Source: Sedimentibacter saalensis (GTDB lineage: Bacteria > Bacillota > Clostridia > Tissierellales > Sedimentibacteraceae). Taken from it: 64,000 nucleotides of DNA. Where the stretch lies: contig NZ_VLKH01000011.1 in the NCBI RefSeq assembly GCF_007830175.1, positions 62,001-126,000 on the forward strand. Direction: 5' to 3'. Below, piece after piece: positions 1 to 8,622 of this stretch. Position 1 is the first letter of the stretch. The number at the start of each line of letters is the position of its first letter. The position numbers and the translations under genes are program-made. A model generated the notes under the pieces. It was not told the DNA's origin. It searched no databases and saw only the letters and a list, made by a program, of their open reading frames with translations.

Positions 1-26
1 AAATGCAAGACAGAGTTACTATAAAG

Positions 27-48
27 ACACCCCCCGGGTAGGGGGTGT
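27..48. promoter_or_regulatory. Probable CsoR operator
   Basis: A perfect 8-bp inverted repeat, ACACCCCC and GGGGGTGT, is separated by 6 bp. It sits just before the ribosome site of the csoR gene. GC-rich C-tract/G-tract palindromes of this kind are the known binding sites of copper-sensing CsoR repressors. A possible -10 box (TACTAT, 17-22) lies immediately upstream, so bound repressor would cover the transcription start. The self-binding role is inferred from position and sequence. Confidence 0.7.
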
Positions 49-61
49 GCAGGAGGTAGAT

Positions 62-325
62 ATGAAAGCTGATAAGGTAAAAATAAACCGTTTATTAAAA
101 ACAGCGGCAGGTCAAATGGATGGAATAATGAAAATGGTTGAAGAAGATAGATACTGTATAGATATTTCAAATCAGATACTTGCTGTTCAATCAATTTTAA
201 GAAAGGCAAACAACGAAATACTTAAGTCCCATATGGAAATGTGTGTTAAGCAGGCATTTATGGAAGGTAATGAAGAAGAAAAAATAGACGAAATTATTTC
301 ACTTTTAAATAAAGTATCAAAGTAA
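62..325 (+). CDS. csoR: CsoR-family copper-sensing transcriptional repressor
   Basis: Small all-helical DUF156/CsoR family repressor of 87 residues. Such proteins bind Cu(I) through a Cys-His-Cys set and release the operator. The Cys ending helix 1 (DRYCIDI) and the HMEMC stretch in helix 2 are visible and match the copper-binding arrangement. I take ATG at 62 because AGGAGG (51-56) lies 5 bases before it; an in-frame GTG at 47 sits upstream of that ribosome site. It is followed 10 bases later by the copper ATPase gene, with a GC-rich palindrome upstream, as expected for an autoregulated cso-cop operon. RcnR or FrmR-type specificity is less likely given the neighbour. Confidence 0.85.
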   Translation: MKADKVKINRLLKTAAGQMDGIMKMVEEDRYCIDISNQILAVQSILRKANNEILKSHMEMCVKQAFMEGNEEEKIDEIISLLNKVSK

Positions 326-335
326 AGGAGATAAA

Positions 336-2936
336 ATGAAATCACAAAAATTTAATGTGACCGGCATGACATGTTCAGCATGTTCTGCAAGGATTGAAAA
401 AAATATAAACAAGACTGAAGGAATCAAAGAAGTAAATGTAAACTTGTTAAGCAACAGCATGACAGTCAAGTATGACGAAAGTGTATTAAAGGAAAATGAC
501 ATTATAAAGGTTGTTGTTGATACAGGATATGGAGCAAATGTTGCAGACACAAAAAAATCTGCTGCAAAATCTGATGACAAAAAAACAGATGCTCAGGCTG
601 AATTTAAGGATATGAAAAAGAGGCTTGCAATTTCATTTGCATTTTCAATACCGCTTCTTTACCTGGCCATGGGGCACATGTTTGAATGGCCGCTGCCTAG
701 CATATTTCATGGTGATAAAAATGCAATGACTTTTGCTTTTACTCAGTTTCTCCTGGCTCTACCTGTAATGATAACTAACAAGAAGTATTATACAGTGGGC
801 TTTAAGACATTGTTCAAAGGATCTCCAAACATGGATTCACTCATTGCCATAGGTACGACAGCTGCCATTGGATACGGTGTCTTTGCCATATATAAAATAG
901 GCTATGGACTGGGACACATGGACATGGAAATGGTAATGAAATATTCCATGGACTTATATTTTGAATCAGCTGCCATAATACTTGCACTTATTACTCTTGG
1001 TAAATTCCTTGAGGCTAGGGCAAAGGGAAGAACATCAGATGCCATTAAAAAACTCATGGATTTGTCTCCTAAGACTGCCCTTGTTGAAAGAAACGGAATT
1101 GAAGAAGAAATACCGGTTGAGGAAGTTGTTAAGGGTGATATTATAGTAGTTAAACCTGGACAGTCAGTTCCTGTTGATGGAATAATCACATTTGGAAACT
1201 CATCTCTTGATGAATCCATGCTCACAGGAGAAAGCATTCCTGTGGAGAAAAAAGCAGGAGACAAGGTTATAGGAGCAAGCATAAACAAATCCGGATATTT
1301 TAAGTTTGAGGCGCAAAATGTGGGTGATGATACAACATTGTCTCAAATCATAAGGCTTGTTGAGGAAGCAAGTTCTTCCAAGGCTCCCATATCAAAGCTT
1401 GCAGATAAAATAAGCAGCATATTTGTTCCGGTTGTAATTACCATAGCAGTATTAGCTACAATTGTGTGGCTGGTTCTTGGAGCAACATTTGAATTTGCAT
1501 TGTCCATAGGAATTGCTGTGCTGGTAATTTCCTGCCCATGTGCACTTGGTTTAGCAACACCGACGGCAATAATGGTCGGAACAGGCAAGGGAGCTGAAAA
1601 CGGAATTCTTATAAAGTCTGCAGAAGCACTGGAAATTGCTCATCAGATACAGACAGTGGTAATGGATAAGACAGGAACTATAACTGAAGGTAAGCCAAGA
1701 GTCACAGACATGGTAACAAACGGCATAAGTGAGACAGAAATGCTTAAAATAGCAGCATCAGCTGAAAAAGGATCAGAACATCCTCTTGCAGATGCAATAG
1801 TTGAAGAAGCAAAAAACAGAAACCTTGAGCTTTACCAGGTTAAGAATTTCCAGGCGCTTCCCGGACAGGGACTTGAAGCCGAAATAAACGGAAAAAATTA
1901 TTACCTGGGCAATTTAAGACTTTTAAATGAGCAGAAAATCAATATAAACGGCTTTGGTGAAAAAAGTGAGAAACTTGCAGAAGAAGGAAAAACACCTCTT
2001 TATTTTGCCGATGAAAAGAATGTTCTTGGAATAATTGCTGTTGCTGACGTTGTTAAGAAAACAAGCAAAAAAGCAATTCAAGAATTTGAAGCAATGGGAA
2101 TCGAAGTTGTAATGCTCACGGGAGACAACAAAAAAACAGCTGAAGCCATAAGAAAACAGCTGGGAATATCAAGAGCAATAGCGGAAGTTCTTCCTCAGGA
2201 CAAGGAAAGAGAAATAAGAAAAATTCAGGAACAGGGAAGAAAAGTTGCAATGATTGGAGACGGCATAAACGATGCTCCTGCTCTTGCAAGAGCTGATGTT
2301 GGAATTGCCATAGGTGCTGGAACCGACGTTGCCATAGAATCTGCCGACATAGTATTAATAAGAAGTGATTTATTGGATGCTGTTACAGCAGTGCAGCTGA
2401 GCAAGGCAACAATCAAGAATATTAAGCAAAATTTGTTCTGGGCGTTTATTTACAATGTAATTGGAATACCGCTGGCTGCAGGAGTGTTCTATGTAATCTT
2501 GAATTGGAAGCTAAACCCTATGTTTGCTGCAGGAGCCATGAGCTTAAGTTCAGTGTCTGTTGTGTCAAATGCCTTGAGGCTTAAGTTCTTTAAACCGGTA
2601 CGAATTGTGGAATCTCTTGAAGGAACAAAAGAAATAAATGAAACAAATGAAACAAAAAATCAAAAGGGTGACTCAGTCATTAATAAAGACTTTACAAATA
2701 AATCAAACAATAATGGAGGAAATAAAATGAACAAGATTTTAACAGTTGAAGGAATGAGCTGCGGACACTGCAAGGCAGCAGTTGAAAAGGCGCTTAAGAA
2801 TGTTGATGGAGTTGACAATGCGGTTGTGGATTTAAACAGCAAGACAGCAGAAGTAACTTTGTCAAAGGAAGTTAGCACAGAAGATCTGACAAATGCGGTT
2901 ACTGAAGCAGGATATGAAGTTATAGAAGTAAAATAA
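336..2936 (+). CDS. copA: Copper-exporting P1B-type ATPase with C-terminal CopZ-like domain
   Basis: P-type ATPase of 866 residues that exports Cu(I) across the membrane. An N-terminal heavy-metal domain carries GMTCSAC (C13, C16). The core shows TGES at 297-300, the transmembrane CPC metal site at 400-402, the phosphorylated DKTGT at 444-448, the HP motif at 482-483 and GDGIND at 641-646. After the last membrane helices, an Asn/Lys/Thr-rich linker (about 765-797) leads without a stop into a second heavy-metal domain with GMSCGHC (C809, C812). That tail is a complete CopZ chaperone. CopA proteins usually end after the last helices, so the tail is unusual. A ribosome site inside the linker suggests that free CopZ may also be made. 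Confidence 0.93.
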   Translation: MKSQKFNVTGMTCSACSARIEKNINKTEGIKEVNVNLLSNSMTVKYDESVLKENDIIKVVVDTGYGANVADTKKSAAKSDDKKTDAQAEFKDMKKRLAISFAFSIPLLYLAMGHMFEWPLPSIFHGDKNAMTFAFTQFLLALPVMITNKKYYTVGFKTLFKGSPNMDSLIAIGTTAAIGYGVFAIYKIGYGLGHMDMEMVMKYSMDLYFESAAIILALITLGKFLEARAKGRTSDAIKKLMDLSPKTALVERNGIEEEIPVEEVVKGDIIVVKPGQSVPVDGIITFGNSSLDESMLTGESIPVEKKAGDKVIGASINKSGYFKFEAQNVGDDTTLSQIIRLVEEASSSKAPISKLADKISSIFVPVVITIAVLATIVWLVLGATFEFALSIGIAVLVISCPCALGLATPTAIMVGTGKGAENGILIKSAEALEIAHQIQTVVMDKTGTITEGKPRVTDMVTNGISETEMLKIAASAEKGSEHPLADAIVEEAKNRNLELYQVKNFQALPGQGLEAEINGKNYYLGNLRLLNEQKININGFGEKSEKLAEEGKTPLYFADEKNVLGIIAVADVVKKTSKKAIQEFEAMGIEVVMLTGDNKKTAEAIRKQLGISRAIAEVLPQDKEREIRKIQEQGRKVAMIGDGINDAPALARADVGIAIGAGTDVAIESADIVLIRSDLLDAVTAVQLSKATIKNIKQNLFWAFIYNVIGIPLAAGVFYVILNWKLNPMFAAGAMSLSSVSVVSNALRLKFFKPVRIVESLEGTKEINETNETKNQKGDSVINKDFTNKSNNNGGNKMNKILTVEGMSCGHCKAAVEKALKNVDGVDNAVVDLNSKTAEVTLSKEVSTEDLTNAVTEAGYEVIEVK
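2727..2936 (+). CDS. copZ: CopZ copper chaperone, in-frame internal start within copA
   Basis: From ATG 2727 the last 69 codons of the copA frame encode a complete ferredoxin-like heavy-metal chaperone (GMSCGHC; C12, C15). GGAGGA at 2715-2720 lies 6 bases before this ATG, a good ribosome site buried in the coding region. CopZ carries Cu(I) to CopA in the cytoplasm. Because no stop codon separates the two parts, the locus could yield both a fused and a free chaperone from one frame. Alternatively, copZ was once a separate gene and a lost stop now makes only the fusion. The site is visible; its use is inferred. Confidence 0.55.
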   Translation: MNKILTVEGMSCGHCKAAVEKALKNVDGVDNAVVDLNSKTAEVTLSKEVSTEDLTNAVTEAGYEVIEVK

Positions 2937-2941
2937 TTCAA

Positions 2942-2965
2942 AGGGCAGCTATGCTGCCTTTTTAT
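2942..2965 (+). terminator. Intrinsic terminator after copA
   Basis: GGCAGC (2944-2949), loop TAT, GCTGCC (2953-2958), then a run of T. It ends the csoR-copA operon. Confidence 0.8.
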
Positions 2966-3080
2966 TTTGTCGTCACTACAATAAAATTTTACCTTATTTT
3001 AAAACGCAACAACAAATATTAATACATAAAAAATAAATTTATGATATAATGTATGTAAAACAGTATAAGAAAGGATCAAT

Positions 3081-4154
3081 ATGAATTTAAAAAGAATTTC
3101 ATTTATATTTCTGATTCCTGTTTCTCTTTTTCTCACCTTGTATGCAAGATATTACATGAGTTTTGCAGAATATTATGCTGTTGAAATATATCCTGTATTT
3201 GCGGAAACAATAAGTTTTGTTTCGTCAAAGACATCTGAATCCGCAGCTGAAATAATAATTCTTTTTGTGGTTGTCCTGCTCATCATTTATACGTTATCAA
3301 TGATTGTAAACTCAGTAAAATACAAAACGGCTGATTTTTTCAAGCAATATGCTGTAAATATATTGTCTTTTGCATCAGTTATTTATTTTTTATTTGTGCT
3401 TTTCTGTGGAATCAATTATTCAAGATATGAATTCACATTTTACAGCGGACTTGAAATAAAGGAATCATCAAAGGAAGAGCTCATTGCTTTGTGTGAAATA
3501 TTAATTCATGATGCCAACAGCCTCCGCTCGAATCTTACAACAGGTGAAAACAACACTGCAGAGCTTTTCGACCGGAATTATTACGGCACTGCCCAAAGAG
3601 CAAGAGATTCTTTTGACAATATTGCAAAAGAGTATAGTGTCCTTAAGGGAAATTATCCTGCACCAAAGCCTGTGAAAATGTCCCGGGCAATGTCCCACAT
3701 GAATATAACTGGGGTGTTTTTTCCATTCACATTCGAAGCCAACGTCAATGTTGATATTCCTCCATATCAGATTCCTGCAACCATGCTTCACGAACTGGTG
3801 CATTTGAGAGGATTCATGAGAGAAGATGAGGCCAATTTCATTGCTTATCTCTCAAGCATAAATTCAGGTTTTGAAGATTTTGCATACAGCGGGACAATGC
3901 TTGCCCTTACTTACAGCATGAATTCTCTGTATGCAGAAGATCCGGAATCTTATGCAAGTCTCAGGGAAACATATTCTCAAGATGTAAAAAATGACATGAT
4001 TTTCTCATGGAATTACTGGAAAAATTTTGACACAAAGGTTGCTAAAATTTCAAACAACATAAATGATGCATATCTTAAGGCAAACAACCAGGACGACGGT
4101 GTCAAAAGTTATGGCAGGATGGTTGATTTGCTTCTGGCATATTACAGAAATTAA
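3081..4154 (+). CDS. DUF3810 membrane protein with HExxH motif
   Basis: Protein of 357 residues that I recognise as DUF3810. Membrane segments lie near residues 5-25, 55-75 and 90-110; a large soluble part follows. HELVH at 237-241, followed by RGFMREDEAN, is a zinc-metallopeptidase-type motif with a likely downstream glutamate ligand. Function is unknown; a membrane-anchored metalloprotease is the simple reading. A TATAAT box at 3045-3050 and AAAGGA before ATG 3081 support independent expression after the copA terminator. Confidence 0.8.
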   Translation: MNLKRISFIFLIPVSLFLTLYARYYMSFAEYYAVEIYPVFAETISFVSSKTSESAAEIIILFVVVLLIIYTLSMIVNSVKYKTADFFKQYAVNILSFASVIYFLFVLFCGINYSRYEFTFYSGLEIKESSKEELIALCEILIHDANSLRSNLTTGENNTAELFDRNYYGTAQRARDSFDNIAKEYSVLKGNYPAPKPVKMSRAMSHMNITGVFFPFTFEANVNVDIPPYQIPATMLHELVHLRGFMREDEANFIAYLSSINSGFEDFAYSGTMLALTYSMNSLYAEDPESYASLRETYSQDVKNDMIFSWNYWKNFDTKVAKISNNINDAYLKANNQDDGVKSYGRMVDLLLAYYRN

Positions 4155-4219
4155 GGAAATTAGGCATAATAATCCTTCAGCGGGTCAAACTAAGAAAAAT
4201 CAATTGAAAGGGGATTATT

Positions 4220-4528
4220 ATGGCACAAATAAATTGCACGGTTACAAACTGTTACTTCAACAATAGACAGGGATGTACGGCGCCTTCCATTGAAGTTGAC
4301 GGAAAAAAAGCCGAAAAAAGCCGCCTTACTAGCTGCAATACTTTTATTGAGCAAAAACCAGGAATAAGAAGTTCAGTAAGTGAGCCCAAAAGCGACACAG
4401 AAATCAAATGCGAGGCAGTGAAATGTATTTATAACAAATCAGAACACTGCAATGCTTCAGACATTCTTGTTAACGGCAGGAATGCATCGGTTCCTGAAGA
4501 AACATGCTGCAGCACTTTCAGAGATTAA
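4220..4528 (+). CDS. DUF1540 protein with two Cys-rich repeats
   Basis: Small protein of 102 residues made of two DUF1540 units. Each has the order C-x5-C-x(6-7)-C with a later Cys-x-x-F (first unit INCTVTNC...SCNTF, second IKCEAVKC...CCSTF), eight or nine Cys in all, suggesting metal binding. Members are common in Clostridia, and no function is established. AAAGGGG precedes ATG 4220. A longer overlapping frame from 4063 is not real, since it runs through the end of the DUF3810 gene. Confidence 0.85.
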   Translation: MAQINCTVTNCYFNNRQGCTAPSIEVDGKKAEKSRLTSCNTFIEQKPGIRSSVSEPKSDTEIKCEAVKCIYNKSEHCNASDILVNGRNASVPEETCCSTFRD

Positions 4529-4535
4529 AAGAAAT

Positions 4536-4600
4536 AGGATGCAATGCATCCTCAGATTGATGATTGTCAATAGTCTGAGGATGCCATGCATTCTTTTTTT
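4536..4600 (+). terminator. Terminator split by a small palindromic insert
   Basis: A hairpin GGATGC-AAT-GCATCC (4537-4551) is followed by a 27-bp near-palindrome containing TTGTCAATAGTCTG (4564-4577). A second, diverged copy of the hairpin follows, then CTTTTTTT. The long pairing of 4546-4556 with 4574-4584 (11 bp) gives one large terminator stem. AGGATGC occurs as a direct repeat at 4536-4542 and 4578-4584, flanking the insert. See the matching arrangement at 49581-49755. Confidence 0.65.
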
Positions 4601-4699
4601 GTATTTTTGTTTAATATATTAATAATGATGGTATATAATTTAGGAACAAAACAATTCTCAAAACGTCTAATATATTATAAATAATTAAGGAGGTGCATT

Positions 4700-6925
4700 A
4701 TGAATACAATTAAATTAATGAAGAAAATTTTCATATTGTCAGTTGTCTTTATATTTTGCTTTACAATTGCAGCTTTTGCGGAGGACAGCGTGACGGTGTA
4801 TGTTGACAATGAAAAAGTAGATTTTGATGTGAATCCTTTTATTGAAGGAGGAAGAACCCTTGTACCATTAAGAGGAGTTTTTGAAAAACTTGGAGCCAGA
4901 GTTGACTGGAACAAGTCTATTCAGGAAGTTGTCATAAAAGATGACAACAATGAAATACAAATGCTCCTCAATAAGAACAAGGTTATGGTAAATGGTGAAA
5001 TTAAGGATATTGATGTATCCACAATGATGATAAACAGCAGGACATTTGCTCCACTCAGGTTCATAAGTGAAAATCTTGGACATGATGTAAGATGGGACGG
5101 CAGTACAAATTCAGTATATATAACTAAAAATACGTCTGTTCCGGAAAACAAAAATATTTTAAAGACTGTGGGATCCAAGGAAAATCTCATTGCCCTTCTT
5201 GAATACAACTCAAAGCTTTACGGCTATTTGTGGACTGACAGATTTGTTGCAGCAGAAGATTCCAATGTAACAGACAAGGAAGAAGCAGTTCAGCAAGTGC
5301 CTCAGGAAGCAGGAGCTTCTCAGGACCATTCAGATACAAACGTGCAGGTTGAGGGAGTACAGGAAGGTGACATAATTAAAAATGATGGAAAATACATCTA
5401 CATAAAAACAGGCGAAAAACTCAAGATAATTGATTCAAACCCCTTAAACCCTAAGATTGTATCAACTGTAAATGTTCCGGAAAACACAAGCATAAGTGAA
5501 ATTTACATTTCAGGAAACAAGCTTGTAGTCATAGGACAAAACAATTTTTATTATATAATGAAGGAATACGAAAAATCGGCTGTTCCGGCTGAAGACAAGA
5601 CTGTTGACTACATCATGCCGCCACGTTACTACGATGACAGAACAAATGTGCTTGTATATGACATTTCAAATGTTGAAAAGCCTGTTCTTCAAAGGGAGCT
5701 GCTGCTTGACGGCAACTACCTGTCAGGAAGAGAAATAAACGGGTATTTGTACATGGTTACAACAAGGTATTTAAACATTTACTATGACAGACAGGATGTG
5801 TCTCTTCCTTATTATACTAATGTGCTTAAAAATGAAAAACATGAATTTACATATGATGATATAAAATATTTTCCAAACTATATAGATTCAAGATACATGT
5901 ACACTGCAGGAATTAACCTTAATGATTCATCTGTTGAACCTGATGTTGATGTGTACCTTGGAGGTTCGGACACAATTTATGTTTCCGAGGGCAGCCTTTA
6001 TGCAGCTGTTGCTGATTATTCATATGATTACAACATAAAGCAGACAGAGCTTTACAGCCCAGGGTATTCAACAAGTACAGTTGTTTACAAATATGAGCTT
6101 GAAAAAGGAAATATAAAGGTTGCAACTCAGGGTGAGGTACCGGGAACAATAATAAACCAATTTTCCATGGATGAGCATGAAGGTATGCTAAGAATTGCCA
6201 CCACCACCGGAGAAGTGTGGAATGAAACATCAAAAAACAACATGTACATTCTTGATGAGAATTTGAAATTAAAAGGAAAGCTTGAAGGTCTTGCTCCAGG
6301 GGAAAGAATTTACAGCACCCGTTTTGCAGGAGACAGAGTTTACATGGTTACATTCAGGCAAGTAGACCCTCTTTATGTAATTGATGCATCTGATCCTTCA
6401 AATCCAAGGGCTGCAGGAATGCTGAAAATTCCGGGCTACAGCACATACCTTCACATTGTTGATGAAAAACACATACTTGGGTTTGGATATGATACGAAGG
6501 TGAGCGAATGGGGTGGAATTGTAAATGGTGGATTCAAAATGTCCTTGTTTGATGTTTCCGACATAAAAAATCCAAAGGAAACATTCACAGAGGTTATTGG
6601 AGAACAAGGAACATACTCGGAACTTCTGTACAACCACAAGGCACTGATGTTCTCCCTGAATAAAGGTATAATGGCTTTTCCGATCAACAGCACTGCAGAA
6701 AACTACAAGACTGATTTCAACGGAGCATATGTGTACAACGTGAGCCTTGACAACATAAGTTATAAAACAAAAATATCACATATGGACAGTGATAATTATC
6801 TCTATGGCTATGAAGTAAAAAGAATAATATACATCGGCGATTTCATTTACACATTCTCTGAAAATGAAATGCAGATTCACAGCATCACCACAAACAAAAA
6901 AATCAATGAGTTAAATATTTATTAA
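4700..6925 (+). CDS. Secreted protein: copper-amine-oxidase-type stalk domain plus beta-propeller
   Basis: Exported protein of 741 residues. A signal peptide (about 1-27, ending AAFA-ED) is followed by a Cu_amine_oxidN1-type stalk domain (about 30-145; GRTLVPLRGVFEKLGA and SRTFAPLRFISENLG repeats). A long C-terminal beta-propeller region (about 215-741) matches the clostridial secreted propeller family related to WD40 (PF09826-like), with recurring VYDISNVEKP and LFDVSDIKNP blade motifs. Despite its name the stalk domain is not an oxidase; it is a common clostridial cell-surface module. AAGGAGG lies before ATG 4700. Ligand and role are unknown. Confidence 0.85.
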   Translation: MNTIKLMKKIFILSVVFIFCFTIAAFAEDSVTVYVDNEKVDFDVNPFIEGGRTLVPLRGVFEKLGARVDWNKSIQEVVIKDDNNEIQMLLNKNKVMVNGEIKDIDVSTMMINSRTFAPLRFISENLGHDVRWDGSTNSVYITKNTSVPENKNILKTVGSKENLIALLEYNSKLYGYLWTDRFVAAEDSNVTDKEEAVQQVPQEAGASQDHSDTNVQVEGVQEGDIIKNDGKYIYIKTGEKLKIIDSNPLNPKIVSTVNVPENTSISEIYISGNKLVVIGQNNFYYIMKEYEKSAVPAEDKTVDYIMPPRYYDDRTNVLVYDISNVEKPVLQRELLLDGNYLSGREINGYLYMVTTRYLNIYYDRQDVSLPYYTNVLKNEKHEFTYDDIKYFPNYIDSRYMYTAGINLNDSSVEPDVDVYLGGSDTIYVSEGSLYAAVADYSYDYNIKQTELYSPGYSTSTVVYKYELEKGNIKVATQGEVPGTIINQFSMDEHEGMLRIATTTGEVWNETSKNNMYILDENLKLKGKLEGLAPGERIYSTRFAGDRVYMVTFRQVDPLYVIDASDPSNPRAAGMLKIPGYSTYLHIVDEKHILGFGYDTKVSEWGGIVNGGFKMSLFDVSDIKNPKETFTEVIGEQGTYSELLYNHKALMFSLNKGIMAFPINSTAENYKTDFNGAYVYNVSLDNISYKTKISHMDSDNYLYGYEVKRIIYIGDFIYTFSENEMQIHSITTNKKINELNIY

Positions 6926-6940
6926 ACTAATAGAAAATAT

Positions 6941-6974
6941 ATATCAGACATGTATATGCATGTCTGATATTTTA
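6941..6974 (+). terminator. Intrinsic terminator
   Basis: ATATCAGACATG pairs perfectly with CATGTCTGATAT across a 6-base loop, followed by TTTTATT. Confidence 0.8.
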
Positions 6975-7092
6975 TTAAAAAAGTTCGACAAATTTCGCAT
7001 AAATACTGATATAATCCCAAGTTATGAACAATGAAAACATTTTTGTAATTTTTAGCAAAATATTTTAAAATTCTCAAAATGTTACAAAAATA

Positions 7093-7121
7093 TTGTCAAC
7101 TTGTAAACAATGTGTTATAAT
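7093..7121 (+). promoter_or_regulatory. Sigma-A-type promoter of the FMN-binding lipoprotein
   Basis: TTGTCA (7093-7098), 17-bp spacer, TATAAT (7116-7121). The start codon lies about 40 bases further on. Confidence 0.7.
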
Positions 7122-7163
7122 TACTGAGTGATTTAACATAATTTATCATATTTGGAGGGTATC

Positions 7164-8525
7164 ATGAAAAAAGGATTATCTTTAGTATTGGTGTTATTGA
7201 TGGTAACATCTCTATTTGGATGTGCAACAAAGACAGAAGCTCCTGCAGCTGAAACTTTAACTGGAACAGGTGAAGGATTTGGCGGAGAAGTTACTGTTAC
7301 TGTAACAAAAGAAGGTGACAAAATCACCAGCGTTGTAGCAGTTGGAGAAAAAGAAACTGCCGGAATCGGTTCAAACGCGATTGACCAACTTCCTGCAAAA
7401 ATAGTTGAAGCTAATTCAACTGAAGTAGATGTAATAGCAGGCGCTACTTATACAAGTAAAGCAATAATATATGCAGTTAACAATGCTCTTGATCCAGCAG
7501 CATTCCCATATCCTGCAGTTGAGGAAAAACCAGCTGAAACTCCAGCACCAGCACCAGTTGGAGAAGCAGGACCTATTGTCAAATTTGGTTTAGGACAAAA
7601 TATTGAAATAGGTAAATCAAAAGATGCAACAGCTGAACAAACAGCAGTTGGCCAGGCAGATGTTACAATAGCAGCAGTTGGATTTGACGCAGAAGGCAAA
7701 GTTGCCAGCGTTACAATAGATGTTGCTCAGACAAAAATAGCATTTGACAAAGATCTGAAAGTTACTTCTGACAGAGCAGCTGAAGTTAAATCAAAGAAAG
7801 ATTTAGGACCGGACTATGGAATGGTTAAAGCATCAAGCATAGGCAAAGAATGGTTTGAACAAATCGAAGCTTTTGAAAACTGGATGATTGGCAAGACAAT
7901 GGATGAAATCACTGGATTAAAAGTAAAAGCAAGAGATGAATCACATCCTGCAGTTCCAGATGTTCCTGAATTGACTTCATCAGTTACAATCTCTGTTGAT
8001 GCTTACCTTGCAGCAGTTGAAGAAGCTTGGACAAACGCACAGGATGTAGCAGGCGCTGAAAAAGTAGGACTTGGAGTTGAAACTCATATAGGAAGTTCTA
8101 AAGATAAAGCAGCTGATGTTCTTCCATTAGCACAGGCTGATACATACATGTCTGCAACAGCTTTGACAGCAGATGGAAAAGTTGCCGGAACAATAATTGA
8201 TAACGCACAAGTTAAAATAAAATTTGACGAAAAAGGTGTTGTAACTTCTGACAGAGCAGCAGAATATAAGACTAAGAAAGAACTCGGAGCAGAATACGGA
8301 ATGGTTAAGGCTTCAGCTATTGGCAAAGAATGGTTCGAGCAAATGGAAGCATTTGAAGACTGGATGACTGGAAAATCTATTGAAGAAATCACTGGATTGA
8401 CAGTTAAACAAAGAGATGATAACCACAAAGCAGTTCCAGATGTACCTGAATTGACTTCATCAGTAACAATCACTGTTGAAGGTTACCAGGCAGTTGTTAA
8501 AGAAGCAGCAGCAAACGCAAGATAA
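7164..8525 (+). CDS. FMN-binding lipoprotein with tandemly duplicated C-terminal domain
   Basis: Exported lipoprotein of 453 residues (lipobox SLFGC, lipidated C20). Residues about 33-108 form an FMN_bind domain with IAGATYTS; T95 of GAT is the expected site where ApbE attaches FMN. After a Pro/Ala linker come two copies of a roughly 155-residue domain (about 139-293 and 299-453). They share YGMVKAS-IGKEWFEQ, W-GK-EITGL and AVPDVPELTSSVTI and look about 70-75% identical in the best-aligned part. Neither copy has its own GAT motif. GGAGGG (7154-7159) fixes ATG 7164; an in-frame TTG at 7152 is rejected. It is followed by apbE. An extracytoplasmic electron carrier is likely; its partner is unknown. 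Confidence 0.87.
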   Translation: MKKGLSLVLVLLMVTSLFGCATKTEAPAAETLTGTGEGFGGEVTVTVTKEGDKITSVVAVGEKETAGIGSNAIDQLPAKIVEANSTEVDVIAGATYTSKAIIYAVNNALDPAAFPYPAVEEKPAETPAPAPVGEAGPIVKFGLGQNIEIGKSKDATAEQTAVGQADVTIAAVGFDAEGKVASVTIDVAQTKIAFDKDLKVTSDRAAEVKSKKDLGPDYGMVKASSIGKEWFEQIEAFENWMIGKTMDEITGLKVKARDESHPAVPDVPELTSSVTISVDAYLAAVEEAWTNAQDVAGAEKVGLGVETHIGSSKDKAADVLPLAQADTYMSATALTADGKVAGTIIDNAQVKIKFDEKGVVTSDRAAEYKTKKELGAEYGMVKASAIGKEWFEQMEAFEDWMTGKSIEEITGLTVKQRDDNHKAVPDVPELTSSVTITVEGYQAVVKEAAANAR

Positions 8526-8537
8526 TAAATGAGATTA

Positions 8538-8562
8538 GGGGGCTTGTAAAAGCCCCTTTTTA
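8538..8562 (+). terminator. Intrinsic terminator between lipoprotein and apbE
   Basis: GGGGCTT and AAGCCCC with loop GTAA, followed by TTTTT. It separates strong lipoprotein expression from apbE, which probably has its own start or receives read-through. Confidence 0.8.
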
Positions 8563-8622
8563 ATTATATAAAATAATTGATATTATTTAAAATATTTGAT
8601 ATTATAAGCTAGGGTGATAAAT

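Noticed and set aside
336..2726. A frameshift or assembly error joining copA and copZ
   Set aside because: The frame is intact on both sides, and the linker is low-complexity but open throughout. I kept the fusion as seen and list the separate-gene reading as an alternative.
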